Shown here: piece by piece, positions 1 to 9,440 of the stretch | Position numbering within the stretch: position 1 is the stretch's first letter | Layout of the letters: every line of letters starts with the position of its first letter | Assembly (NCBI GenBank): GCA_015061005.1 | Contig: SUXJ01000001.1 | Span: forward strand, 124,001 to 188,000 | Direction of reading: 5' to 3' | Source: Bacteroidales bacterium | GTDB lineage: Bacteria; Bacteroidota; Bacteroidia; Bacteroidales; Muribaculaceae | DNA: 64,000 bases | The notes under the pieces: model-generated | Database searches by the model: none | What the model saw: only the letters and a program-made list of their open reading frames with translations | Told to the model about the DNA's origin: nothing | Position numbers and translations under genes: made by a program

Positions 1-476
1 TCAGTAAACGTTACCACGGATACGTTTACCAAATCGGAAGGTAGCTGCGCGGTTTTCAAAGTTTCCAAAGCGTTATCTACGGCATAGTAAAGCAGAGTGC
101 CGTTCGATGACGTCAGATTTGAAATAAAACTCGTGTACTGCGATTTGGTTGCATTGGAAAGCGAGCTTATATCCTTGCTATATAAGGCTTGATTAAAACC
201 TATAACGCCCATATAAATACCACTCGCCATTACCTCCCCGGCAACACTCAAGCTGTCAATCTCACCCCCGTAATTACCTACGGTAAAACACCTGCCGTTA
301 CGATACAAATTTATGTCGCCGGACTCATCGTCCAACTGCATATAGTCGATGCTTGCCGTTTTATAGGATTCAATCAGGCTTCCGTCTTTATATAAATGCA
401 AGTATTGCTCTTGAGCGGATGCCCCGAAAAATATTGACAATATGGCAATAATTGCCGAAAATCTATTGAGTTTCAT
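1..476 (-). CDS. Secreted protein, 3' end outside window; possible von Willebrand factor A-like domain
   Basis: Minus-strand frame open from ATG at 476-474 to the window edge: MKLNRFSAIIAILSIFFGASAQEQYLHLYKDGSLIESYKTASIDYMQLDDESGD...NVSVVTFT. Signal peptide at the N-terminus; VSVVTFT resembles a VWA strand. Partial. Confidence 0.65.
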   Translation of the reverse strand, partial: MKLNRFSAIIAILSIFFGASAQEQYLHLYKDGSLIESYKTASIDYMQLDDESGDINLYRNGRCFTVGNYGGEIDSLSVAGEVMASGIYMGVIGFNQALYSKDISSLSNATKSQYTSFISNLTSSNGTLLYYAVDNALETLKTAQLPSDLVNVSVVTFT

Positions 477-490
477 ATCTGATTTCGTCT

Positions 491-1012
491 TTAGCGTTTA
501 ATAATCTTAATGCATTGCGTTTCATTATCGGTTATGGCTCGAACCACATATACTCCTTGCTTCAGATCCGAAACGGAGATGTTTACCCGGTCTGCTTCCG
601 AACTAACAGCCTTGACCGCCTGACCACTCACATTATATACATGAAGACTCTGAACAGATTCCGAAGAAACTGCGCTGACAATCTCGGCAATCGGGTCATA
701 AGTGAGCAAAAGACTTGAATCATCAGTTTCCACGGCAACTATGGAAGACTCGTCACCATTGACTCCGATTTTTTCCGTTTCAAAAGTCATACCGAAACGA
801 CCTTGGTACGGATACCTATCTGCCGATTCTTTACCCTCAACATAAACCCCGATACCACCGGAGGCATCGGCATCAAATGTAATTTTATCCAACTTGGAAA
901 TTGAATAAGACGTCACTGTCCCATCCGCTTCATGCACCGTGAAGTACTCAGGCAACTCTGCATTCGCATAAAACAGCGACATCAGAAACAGAATAATAGT
1001 AGATTTTCTCAT
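491..1012 (-). CDS. Small secreted protein with C-terminal secretion/sorting-like domain (T9SS type A-like)
   Basis: ORF 491..1087; likely start MRKSTIILFLMSLFYANA (signal peptide) at 1012. C-terminus SLHVYNVSGQAVK...LKQGVYVVRAITDNETQCIKIIKR. Confidence 0.75.
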   Translation of the reverse strand: MRKSTIILFLMSLFYANAELPEYFTVHEADGTVTSYSISKLDKITFDADASGGIGVYVEGKESADRYPYQGRFGMTFETEKIGVNGDESSIVAVETDDSSLLLTYDPIAEIVSAVSSESVQSLHVYNVSGQAVKAVSSEADRVNISVSDLKQGVYVVRAITDNETQCIKIIKR

Positions 1013-1050
1013 GTGATAACGACTGATTTTAATAATTTTACATTTATTTG

Positions 1051-1058
1051 CAAAGTTA
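1051..1058 (-). promoter_or_regulatory. Putative Bacteroidetes -7 element (TAACTTTG)
   Basis: Reverse complement of caaagtta, upstream of the ATG at 1012. Confidence 0.5.
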
Positions 1059-1140
1059 TTAAAATTATCAGATTTTACCCCCCCCAATTGTTAATCTTTG
1101 TTAATATCGAGACTTACACCAATCCGACTCTCGCCTTGAT

Positions 1141-1480
1141 TGTAGGGGTTTGACTTGTCAAAACCGGGTGCAGCCAATGCGCGCCTTGCTAAAGTTCAGT
1201 ATCTACGGCATCCGGTCGAGACAAGTCGAGGGCGCTGAAAAAGTCCGATTTTCAGTAACTACGACCTTAAAACCGCCAATACGACCCACTAAAAATGTAG
1301 GGTTGAGATTTGTCTCTACCGCCGGCAGTAGATGCTGTAATTCAGCGAGTTATGCGTGAGCGGCACCCGGGTTTGACAAGTCAAACCCCTACATTTGTGA
1401 GATGGGGGCGTTGGCGAAAAATGCGATTTTGGGACTTTTTCAGCGCCCTCGACAAGTCTCGACCCTACAATTTTGAGGGG
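1141..1480. repeat. Complex palindromic intergenic repeat locus (interleaved direct and inverted copies of a ~138-bp element)
   Basis: 1141-1171 tgtaggggtttgacttgtcaaaaccgggtgc is the reverse complement of 1363-1393 with one mismatch. GCTGAAAAAGTCC units occur on both strands (1234 on +, 1447 on -). Several 9-bp-arm palindromes such as GGGTTTGAC-AA-GTCAAACCC. Confidence 0.85.
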
Positions 1481-2022
1481 TTTATTGACAACCTGAGGCG
1501 TGAGGAGGCGAGGTGCCAGAGGAGAATGCCGGCGGTTACGGCTACGTTGAGAGAGTGTTTGGTACCGAACTGAGGAATTTCAAGGGTTAGGTCGCAAGCA
1601 TCGACAACGGATTGCTCAACGCCATAGACTTCGTGGCCGAGGACAATGGCATATTTCTTGTCCGGGTTAGGTAGAAAGTGCTCTAAGGAGATGGAGTCGT
1701 CGGCTTGCTCTACGGCGCAGAGGGTCCAACCGTCGGCTTTCAGCTCGGCAAGTGCCTCGGCAGTGGTCTGAAAATACTTCCACGTTACGGATTCTTCTGC
1801 CCCAAGGGCAGTTTTGTGGATTTCTACTGACGGAGGAGTGGCGGTAATGCCGCAAAGGCATATTCGGTCAACGCAAAAGGCATCGGAGGAACGAAAAATA
1901 GATCCGATATTATTTAATGACCTGACGTTGTCGAGCACCACTGCGATGGGAAATTTATCTTTTCTGCGGAATTCCTCGGTCGTATCTCGACCAAGATCTG
2001 CCATTGTCTTCTTTCTACTCAT
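1465..2022 (-). CDS. TrmH/SpoU-family RNA methyltransferase
   Basis: VVLDNVRSLNNIGSIFRSSDAF, YAIVLGHEVYGVEQSVVDACDLTLEIPQFGTKHSLNVAVTAGILLWHL are SPOUT/TrmH motifs. Confidence 0.9.
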   Translation of the reverse strand: MSRKKTMADLGRDTTEEFRRKDKFPIAVVLDNVRSLNNIGSIFRSSDAFCVDRICLCGITATPPSVEIHKTALGAEESVTWKYFQTTAEALAELKADGWTLCAVEQADDSISLEHFLPNPDKKYAIVLGHEVYGVEQSVVDACDLTLEIPQFGTKHSLNVAVTAGILLWHLASSRLRLSINPSKL

Positions 2023-2036
2023 AGTAGGGGGGAGGT

Positions 2037-3716
2037 TTAATCGGAGATGTTGGTGTTGGAGACGCGTTCAAGGCGGAAGCGCGCTCGTTGGGGATGCCAA
2101 GGCGCGAAGTCGGAATTTTTCAAGATGATGTTGTCTCTAAATTCGAGGCCATTGACTGACTTAGCGTAAAGCAGAGGCATGTCGAATGAATCAAAAACGT
2201 TATCGTAAATTTTAATGCCGCTATGGAAGTAACCTTTTTGATTCTCAAGCTGCGGAATCTCGGGATAAATGGAAATCACGGCGTTGGTGAACTGATACAT
2301 TGAGGTCAGTGCATTAACAAAGCGGTTTCGACGAATGGTCACATCGCGACACGCACCGGTTTCATACCAACCGTTACAGTCACCGCAGAGAAGAATAGCG
2401 GTGCCGGAGGTGTGGTCAAAGAGATTGTGTTCCACCAATACTCGGCGCGGAGTTGAAAACAGAGCTCCGCGTGCACGGTTATTGCGGATAATATTGTTGC
2501 TGAAAATCACTTCGGGAGTCCACGTGAGATTTTCAATGCCAACCGCGCCATCGCACTGCGGCACGGGGTTACGGAAACGAATTTCAACGTCTTTGCCTCC
2601 CTTTGCCATACTGATGGATTCAATAATGTTTTTCTCACCGATAAGGTCCATCGTGGCTGAAGCGATGAATTGCACTGTATCGCCCGGCTCGCCCCACCGG
2701 AAACCATAGGCCTGACTATGCATATAGCGTGCAAGTACGCTAACTGAATCGCGACGTTCAATGAGTTTCAAATAGGTGCCATGAACATTGATGGCATCGT
2801 CCATCATACCCTCGTAGAGTCCACCCTCAGAGCGAATCAAACCTTTGCAACCACTGAAGTGAGTAGCATCGGCTTGCGAAGTGAAGCAGCGTCCGGAATT
2901 CTCGCGAATGCTAACTTGGAAGCCTTGAAGAGTAATATTTTCTGACATCTGCGCAACCAATGCCATTCCTTCGGCATAGTGCACGGTAACATTTGTCAGG
3001 TTAATATCACGGTCATCAGCGAGGACAATGCCGGGAGTGGGACGATTCCACGTGCGCAGTGCTAGGCGAGTTCCCGGGAGCAAACGCTTATCGTTCCAAG
3101 GGGCACGAATCAGTCCCGGCTCGGGTTCGCTGACATTTCGAGTTCCCGCCCAAATATCGGCAGTGCGATATACTACTCTACCGGTTTCGGGCTCAAAGGC
3201 GATTCCGGCAACCGGCACGTGGCTCCAGCCCTCGCCAAAGGTCATGAATGAGTTGTCAGATGTTACTTCATACTTTACCCACGGAGCCGGTCGATAGGAG
3301 ATGATGCCGTTAACCGTATCGTTTTCCACGACTTCGATTTGCGCAATGTGAGGATTCTCAAAGTCGATGCTTAAGTTGCGCACCATGCAATTTTTCGAAT
3401 CAGTGATAATCATCGGAATCATGCGCCCATGAAAAATCAAGTCCGCACCGTTTCCGTCAATGGTCACGTTTGAAGCACTCTCGATTGCAATTCCGACAGC
3501 ACGCGGATTTGGCTGGTCATGATTTGAAATATAAATTTCGCGTTCAAGGCCTTGCTCGGGATGAAAATCGTAGCGCGCATTTTGCAAGCGTATCGTCAAA
3601 GAATCTTCCGGAGCTTTTTCTGCGATTACCTGAGCTATCTTTTGACCTACGTCACTGCCGGGATTGATAGTTATAACACTTACGGCAGCAGCCGCAATAA
3701 GACTAATAATATTCAT
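2037..3716 (-). CDS. Right-handed beta-helix glycosidase, GH110-like (alpha-1,3-galactosidase family)
   Basis: N-terminal signal-like segment; repeated beta-helix pattern; TSQADATHFSGCKGLIRSEGGLYEGMMDDAINVHGTYLKL resembles GH110 alpha-galactosidases. Confidence 0.7.
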   Translation of the reverse strand: MNIISLIAAAAVSVITINPGSDVGQKIAQVIAEKAPEDSLTIRLQNARYDFHPEQGLEREIYISNHDQPNPRAVGIAIESASNVTIDGNGADLIFHGRMIPMIITDSKNCMVRNLSIDFENPHIAQIEVVENDTVNGIISYRPAPWVKYEVTSDNSFMTFGEGWSHVPVAGIAFEPETGRVVYRTADIWAGTRNVSEPEPGLIRAPWNDKRLLPGTRLALRTWNRPTPGIVLADDRDINLTNVTVHYAEGMALVAQMSENITLQGFQVSIRENSGRCFTSQADATHFSGCKGLIRSEGGLYEGMMDDAINVHGTYLKLIERRDSVSVLARYMHSQAYGFRWGEPGDTVQFIASATMDLIGEKNIIESISMAKGGKDVEIRFRNPVPQCDGAVGIENLTWTPEVIFSNNIIRNNRARGALFSTPRRVLVEHNLFDHTSGTAILLCGDCNGWYETGACRDVTIRRNRFVNALTSMYQFTNAVISIYPEIPQLENQKGYFHSGIKIYDNVFDSFDMPLLYAKSVNGLEFRDNIILKNSDFAPWHPQRARFRLERVSNTNISD

Positions 3717-4840
3717 GGTATTGAAATTAATTCTTTATATACTTCCACTAAGTTTTTACCAAAGTTTTCGGGAGCAAATCGGGCAATGTATTCTCGTCCA
3801 CGGCTAACCATTTCAGCCCTAAGCTGCGGATTTTCGAGCAGCGTCATCGCCGCATTGACAAATTCGTCAATATTAGTCGGGTCAACGTATATTGCTCCGG
3901 GGCCGCCGGCTTCCTCGAGACATGAGCCCGTAGCCGCAACTACGGGGACTCCGGCGGCAATGGCCTCCAGCATCGGAATTCCAAAGCCCTCATAGAACGA
4001 GGGATACGAAGCGATTTCTGCTGCGGCATAAAGTCCGGGAATTCCAGCCATAGGTACTCCCTGAAGCATCGTGACGCGCTGTTGAAGACCTAAGCGGTTA
4101 ATTTCCTCATCGAGAAGTTTTGCATAAGCGGTTCGGCGTCCTAAAAGCAGCAAATTTACATCTTTGGGCAATTTTGCCAAAGCCCTTACTGCGAGCAATT
4201 GATTCTTGCGACTTTCTATTGTTCCCACCCCTATGATATAGCGACCAAATCGTCGGCGATTTGCCTCAATCACATCAGCAGATACCTCTTGGGTGAAGAT
4301 TGGAGAACAGCCTTGATAAACAATTCGGATTTTCTCTTCAGGAATGCCATAAAGTTCACGTAAGTCATAGGCAGTACGCTGAGATATGGCAATGACAAGA
4401 TTGGCGGCGCGAGCGGCATATTCGAATTTTTTTCGGCAAATCTCCACGTCGGCACGATGATAGAATTCCGGCCGACGCAAAAAAATCAAGTCATGAATGG
4501 TGACAACCGACGGAATACCCGACTTTTCAATTCCGGAAGGCAATTCGTTGCTCAATCCATGATATAGCGCAGGGGTTTCTCGTCGAAGTTGAGAAGTGAG
4601 CATCTTGGAGCGCCACAAAGAACCGAAAAGTTTACCCACACACCTATCAGGTGTTTGCAATTCGACCCGGGGCGATGTGAGGAGCCGTTCCAAACGTTCA
4701 TTCGGGCGAATTTTCGGAGTATACAACCGCAATGTCGCATCCGGCAACAGAGGCAAAATGCTCTCCAATGCTAAGCGGGAATAGTTGCCGATGCCGGTAT
4801 AATTCATCACGGCACGTTTGCCATCAAAGCCAATTACCAT
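3713..4840 (-). CDS. Glycosyltransferase family 1/GT4-like
   Basis: VVTIHDLIFLRRPEFYHR, IIGVGTIESRKNQLLAVRAL, SYPSFYEGFGIPMLEAIAAGVPVVAATGSCLEEAGGPGAIYVDP. Confidence 0.92.
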   Translation of the reverse strand: MVIGFDGKRAVMNYTGIGNYSRLALESILPLLPDATLRLYTPKIRPNERLERLLTSPRVELQTPDRCVGKLFGSLWRSKMLTSQLRRETPALYHGLSNELPSGIEKSGIPSVVTIHDLIFLRRPEFYHRADVEICRKKFEYAARAANLVIAISQRTAYDLRELYGIPEEKIRIVYQGCSPIFTQEVSADVIEANRRRFGRYIIGVGTIESRKNQLLAVRALAKLPKDVNLLLLGRRTAYAKLLDEEINRLGLQQRVTMLQGVPMAGIPGLYAAAEIASYPSFYEGFGIPMLEAIAAGVPVVAATGSCLEEAGGPGAIYVDPTNIDEFVNAAMTLLENPQLRAEMVSRGREYIARFAPENFGKNLVEVYKELISIP

Positions 4841-5574
4841 TAGTTCACAATTACGGGACAGGTGAAATATTCTTCAAAAATAGAGCGAGCACGATCCAAC
4901 TGCTCTTGAGTGTTTTTAGGGGTGGCGGCAAGTTTGTAATCAAGCCCCATAGCTTCATACTTGTGAACGCCTAAAGTGTGATAAGGCAAAATTTCCACTC
5001 TTTCTATGTTTGCATAATCAGCAAATTCTTGCCCCCAAGCTCTGAGGTCATTTTCAGAGTCGGTTATCCCGGGAACCAAGACGTAACGAAGCCACACGGT
5101 TTTTCCTTTGTCACGCAATTTGCGAGCCGTTGAAAGCGTATGGGCATTTGAGCATGCGGTAAGTTGACGATGACGTTCATCATTTCGCTGCTTGACATCA
5201 AGGAGGACGATATCAACCAAATCATGCACACGGTCCACATCCGGCGACTCGATAGCCCCATTTGTGTCGATACAGATATGGATATCGGCCGCACGCAAAC
5301 GCTCCAACAGGGGAATGAGTTCTCGAGCCTGAAGTGTAGGTTCTCCACCGCTAAAGGTAATTCCGCCACGCTTGCCGAAAAAGGGCTTTTGCTCCACCGC
5401 CATCTTTAAGATTTCGTCAACGGAAGTGGGCACAGCATCGGGGCTTGCCGGATCAATAGTGTCGGGATTTGCACAATAGAGGCATCGAAACGGACACCCT
5501 TGGAGGAAAACGACGAGCCGGAGACCCGGCCCGTCGAATGTTCCCATACTTTCGTATGAATGTACTTTGAGCAT
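4840..5574 (-). CDS. pflA: Pyruvate formate-lyase-activating enzyme (radical SAM)
   Basis: FLQGCPFRCLYCANPDT (CxxxCxxC), GGITFSGGEPTLQ; directly downstream of pflB. Confidence 0.95.
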   Translation of the reverse strand: MLKVHSYESMGTFDGPGLRLVVFLQGCPFRCLYCANPDTIDPASPDAVPTSVDEILKMAVEQKPFFGKRGGITFSGGEPTLQARELIPLLERLRAADIHICIDTNGAIESPDVDRVHDLVDIVLLDVKQRNDERHRQLTACSNAHTLSTARKLRDKGKTVWLRYVLVPGITDSENDLRAWGQEFADYANIERVEILPYHTLGVHKYEAMGLDYKLAATPKNTQEQLDRARSIFEEYFTCPVIVN

Positions 5575-5589
5575 GTGAGTGCTTGGATA

Positions 5590-7818
5590 TTACATAGATT
5601 CGTGGAATGAACGAGAGATAACCTCCAGCTGGTGTTCACGGCTCAGCTTAGTGAAGTTCACAGCATAACCGCTCACACGAATTGTTAACTGGGGATATTG
5701 TTCGGGATGCTCCATCGCATCAAGAAGCATTTCGCGATTGAGCACGTTCACGTTCAAATGGTGAGCACCTTTTGTGAAATATCCGTCCATCATACCAACG
5801 AGGTTTTCAACTCTTTCTTCATTGCTCGGGCCAAGGCTCTTGGGAATGATTGAGAATGTGTTTGAGATACCGTCTTGGCTGTCGCGATAACGCAGTTTTG
5901 CAACGGAGCTGAGCGATGCAATAGCACCGTGAGTGTCGCGTCCGTGCATCGGGTTTGCACCGGGGGCAAAAGCAACACCTTTAGCACGACCGTCGGGTGT
6001 GGCACCGGTCTTTTTGCCATACATCACGTTAGAAGTGATGGTGAGGAGCGACAGAGTCGGGCGCGCGTTTTTGTAAACGGCGAGTTTCTTAAGTTCTTCG
6101 CTGAAGAAGTACACGAGGTCAACGCCGAGGTGGTCAACGCGGTCATCATTATTACCGAAGCAGGGGAAAGTGCCTTCAATATCGAAACCTTCGGTCAAGC
6201 CGATTTCGTTACGACGAGCAGTAACCTTGGCATACTTGATAGCAGACAGAGAGTCAAGTGCGATTGACAAACCTGCCACACCATAAGCCAAGTTAATGCG
6301 AGGATTGGTGTCGATAAGAGCCATCTGTGCTTTTTCGTAGTAGTACTTATCGTGCATGTAGTGGATAATGTTCATCGTTTCGTTATAAACGCGAGCGATT
6401 TCCGTGAGCACGATTTTGTAGTTACGCATTACTTCTTCGAAGTTAAGCACATCGGAGCTGAGTTCGGGAATACCCTTAATCATCAGAGTACCGGTGTTTT
6501 CGCAGCGACCTCCGTTGATTGCCAAGAGCAAAGCTTTAGCCAAGTTAGCGCGTGCGCCGAAGAACTGAATTTGCTTACCGATTGCCTGATAAGATACGCA
6601 GCAAGCAATACCATAGTCATCGCAGTTGCGTACTTCGCGCATCAAGTTGTCGTTTTCATACTGGATAGAAGAAGTATCGATGCTGACTTTTGCGCAGAAG
6701 TCTTTGAAGCCTTCGGGGAGTTCGGGACTCCAGAGCACTGTCATGTTGGGTTCAGGGCTCGGACCAAGGTTATACAAAGTCTGCAAGAAGCGGAACGAAG
6801 TTTTCGTTACCTTGATGCGTCCATCGTTGAAACGTCCGCCGATACTTTCGGTAACCCAAGTGGGGTCTCCGGCAAAAATATCGTTGTAAGAAGCCATGCG
6901 GAGGTGGCGAACCATACGCAGTTTGATTACGAACTGGTCAATCAGTTCTTGAGCGAATGTTTCATCTATTACTCCGTGATCCAAATCATACTGAATGAAG
7001 ATGTCGAGGAAAGAGCTAACATTGCCGAGCGACATTGCTGCTCCGTCTTGTTCTTTAACGGCAGCAAGATATGCCATGTAAACCCATTGAACGGCTTCCT
7101 GAGCGGAAGTTGCCGGACGGCTGAGGTCAAGCCCGTAGATTTCACCCATGATCTTCATGTCGTTCAATGCCTTGATTTGCTCAGCCACTTCTTCACGCAG
7201 ACGAACTCGGTCTTCGGTCATCGGACCTAGCAGACGAGTGAGGTCTTCGCGCTTGGCCTCAATCAGGCGGTCAATACCGTAAAGGGCCATACGACGATAG
7301 TCACCGATGATACGACCACGAGCATAGTTATCGGGCAGACCGGTCAAGAAACCGAGCGAACGGAAACGGCGTATTTCTTCAGTATAAACATCGAATACTC
7401 CGTCATTATGAGTTTTGCGGTAATGTGCAAAGATATCTTCTACTTTTTTGGGCAGTTCAATGCCGTTTTCAGCACAAGCCTTTCTTACGACGTTAATACC
7501 ACCGAAGGGCTTGATGGCACGACGAAGAAGTTCATCGGTCTGTAGGCCGACAATCAGTTCATTTTCTTTGTCGATATAACCGGCACCATGAGAAGTAATG
7601 GTTGAAATTCGTTCAGCATCGATTGAGCGCACACCGCCATTTGCACGTTCTTCTTCAATTGCTTCAAGGCACTTGCCCCATACTTTGAGAGTGCGTTCAG
7701 TCGGGCCTTGAAGGAATGAGGCGTCGCCGGTGTAAGGTGTGATGTTACGGCTCACGAAGTCACTAACGTCAATGTGAGAGGTCCATTGACCATCGCGGAA
7801 TTTTTCCGAAGGTGTCAT
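5590..7818 (-). CDS. pflB: Formate C-acetyltransferase (pyruvate formate-lyase)
   Basis: Cys-Cys site [10 protein letters not shown] and C-terminal glycyl-radical motif [27 protein letters not shown]. Confidence 0.97.
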   Translation of the reverse strand: MTPSEKFRDGQWTSHIDVSDFVSRNITPYTGDASFLQGPTERTLKVWGKCLEAIEEERANGGVRSIDAERISTITSHGAGYIDKENELIVGLQTDELLRRAIKPFGGINVVRKACAENGIELPKKVEDIFAHYRKTHNDGVFDVYTEEIRRFRSLGFLTGLPDNYARGRIIGDYRRMALYGIDRLIEAKREDLTRLLGPMTEDRVRLREEVAEQIKALNDMKIMGEIYGLDLSRPATSAQEAVQWVYMAYLAAVKEQDGAAMSLGNVSSFLDIFIQYDLDHGVIDETFAQELIDQFVIKLRMVRHLRMASYNDIFAGDPTWVTESIGGRFNDGRIKVTKTSFRFLQTLYNLGPSPEPNMTVLWSPELPEGFKDFCAKVSIDTSSIQYENDNLMREVRNCDDYGIACCVSYQAIGKQIQFFGARANLAKALLLAINGGRCENTGTLMIKGIPELSSDVLNFEEVMRNYKIVLTEIARVYNETMNIIHYMHDKYYYEKAQMALIDTNPRINLAYGVAGLSIALDSLSAIKYAKVTARRNEIGLTEGFDIEGTFPCFGNNDDRVDHLGVDLVYFFSEELKKLAVYKNARPTLSLLTITSNVMYGKKTGATPDGRAKGVAFAPGANPMHGRDTHGAIASLSSVAKLRYRDSQDGISNTFSIIPKSLGPSNEERVENLVGMMDGYFTKGAHHLNVNVLNREMLLDAMEHPEQYPQLTIRVSGYAVNFTKLSREHQLEVISRSFHESM

Positions 7819-7861
7819 AAAAACTATAATTTTTGTTAATAGTGATTGGAATTTAATGCTA

Positions 7862-7869
7862 CAAATTTA
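7862..7869 (-). promoter_or_regulatory. Putative -7 element (TAAATTTG) upstream of pflB
   Basis: Reverse complement of caaattta, about 45 nt upstream of the pflB ATG. Confidence 0.4.
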
Positions 7870-8066
7870 GCAAAAATTTCTCAGATGACCAAATTCTGTT
7901 TTAGTGGAGAGTGTAGATTGGAGGGTGACTTTTTACGATTTACGAGATATATAAGATTTATGAGTAAGATGTTACTTGTGTTTCTTATGATGAGAATGGG
8001 GGGGAGATGACAAAGGGGAGATAATTTTTTGATTTATGAGATATGGAGGATGTGGGAGAATTTGCG

Positions 8067-8074
8067 TAACTTTG
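8067..8074 (+). promoter_or_regulatory. Putative -7 element (TAACTTTG)
   Basis: gcgTAACTTTGtggcaaatATG; 9 nt from the last G to the ATG. Confidence 0.5.
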
Positions 8075-8082
8075 TGGCAAAT

Positions 8083-8883
8083 ATGAGTAAGATTATAGAA
8101 ATTACATCGTTAGGCGATGAGCGCATAGATGTTTATGCTCGACTCACTGAGGCTCAGCTGCGTAATTCGCTTTGTCCGGAGAAGGGTTTGTTTATTGCAG
8201 AAAGCCCGAAAGTAATACTTACTGCCTTATCGGCGGGATATGAGCCGATTTCATTACTATGTGAACGAAAACACATCACGGGCGATGCAGCCCCGATCCT
8301 TGCGCAACACCCCAACCTTGAGGTCTTTACCGGAGAGCGCGAAGTTTTGGCGTCATTAACGGGCTATACGTTAACTCGCGGAGTACTGTGTGCAATGCGC
8401 AGGCGCCGGCCATTGACATTGTCAGATGTTTGCACCGGTGCATCGCGCTTGGCTGTTATTGATTCAGTTACGGACACAACGAACATCGGCGCAATTTTTC
8501 GCTCTGCAGCCGCCTTGGGAGTTGACGGAGTCGTGCTTACTCGGACCTCATGCGACCCACTGAATAGGCGATCGATACGAGTTTCAATGGGTTCGGTTTT
8601 TCTTGTGCCATGGACATGGATAGACGATCCGACAAGCGATTTGCGCCCCTATGGATTCAAGACCGCCGCAATGGCACTTACAGACAACTCCGTCAGCATT
8701 GACGATGCCGCACTTGCCGCCGAATCAAAACTGGCAATAATACTCGGCACCGAAGGCGATGGATTATCAACACGAGTCATTGAGGGTTCGGACTACGTGG
8801 TACGCATACCGATGGCTCACGGAGTAGATTCTCTTAACGTTGCGGCCGCATCTGCAGTGGCATTTTGGCAACTTCGGCGTTAG
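8083..8883 (+). CDS. TrmH-family RNA methyltransferase with N-terminal substrate-binding domain
   Basis: IDSVTDTTNIGAIFRSAAALGVDGVVLT, LAIILGTEGDGLSTRVIEGSDYVVRIPMAHGVDSLNVAAASAVAFWQL. Start moved from the ORF start 8029 to MSKIIEI at 8083. Confidence 0.9.
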   Translation: MSKIIEITSLGDERIDVYARLTEAQLRNSLCPEKGLFIAESPKVILTALSAGYEPISLLCERKHITGDAAPILAQHPNLEVFTGEREVLASLTGYTLTRGVLCAMRRRRPLTLSDVCTGASRLAVIDSVTDTTNIGAIFRSAAALGVDGVVLTRTSCDPLNRRSIRVSMGSVFLVPWTWIDDPTSDLRPYGFKTAAMALTDNSVSIDDAALAAESKLAIILGTEGDGLSTRVIEGSDYVVRIPMAHGVDSLNVAAASAVAFWQLRR

Positions 8884-8924
8884 GTTTGCTTTATATTTAA
8901 AATTTAGTTAACTTAGTCGGCGAT

Positions 8925-9440
8925 ATGAGATTTACTTTTTGTCCGGATTGCGGAGCGAGACTCACAGACCGCCAACTTGGCGATGAAGGGAAAGTGGCAT
9001 GGTGCGAAGTTTGTGCCAAGCCATGGTTTGAGATATTTTCGGCAGCAGCAATTGCATTGGTTTACGATGAGTGCGGCAGAGTATTACTTTTGAAACAATC
9101 TTATATTTCCACTAAATTTCACAACCTCGTTTCCGGCTACATCAAGCCGGGAGAAAGCGCCGAGAGCACCGCTATAAGGGAAATTTTTGAAGAGACCGGT
9201 CAGAAAGTTGAGGAGCTACAACTAAAGCTAACACATTGGTTCCCAAAGAAAGAGTTACTGATGATAGGCTTTTTTGCTCGAGTGAAAGCACTGCCACTTC
9301 GTTTGTCTTCCGAGGTTGATTCAGCATCTTGGCACGACCCGCAAGAGGTGTTGTCGCTGCTAAGCGACAGCCCGCATTCAGCAGCGCGTCGGCTTGCAGA
9401 GTTATTTTTGAAAACACAATTATCAAACACAACAACATGA
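8925..9440 (+). CDS. NUDIX hydrolase with N-terminal zinc ribbon
   Basis: FCPDCGARL...WCEVCAKPW ribbon, then GYIKPGESAESTAIREIFEETGQ Nudix box. Confidence 0.92.
   Translation: MRFTFCPDCGARLTDRQLGDEGKVAWCEVCAKPWFEIFSAAAIALVYDECGRVLLLKQSYISTKFHNLVSGYIKPGESAESTAIREIFEETGQKVEELQLKLTHWFPKKELLMIGFFARVKALPLRLSSEVDSASWHDPQEVLSLLSDSPHSAARRLAELFLKTQLSNTTT

Noticed and set aside
1141-1480. CRISPR array
   Set aside because: Repeats are palindromic and inverted with irregular spacing; no unit of regular direct repeats and spacers, and no cas genes.
1150-1573. Small ORFs 1150..1359 and 1310..1573 on the plus strand
   Set aside because: They run through the palindromic repeat and into antisense of the TrmH gene; no coding support.
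6352-7230. 292-aa plus-strand ORF inside pflB
   Set aside because: Antisense to a well-supported pflB with catalytic motifs; no recognisable domain.
7998-8004. G7 tract upstream of the TrmH gene
   Set aside because: More than 60 nt upstream of the candidate -7 element, so no clear reason to expect a regulatory role.
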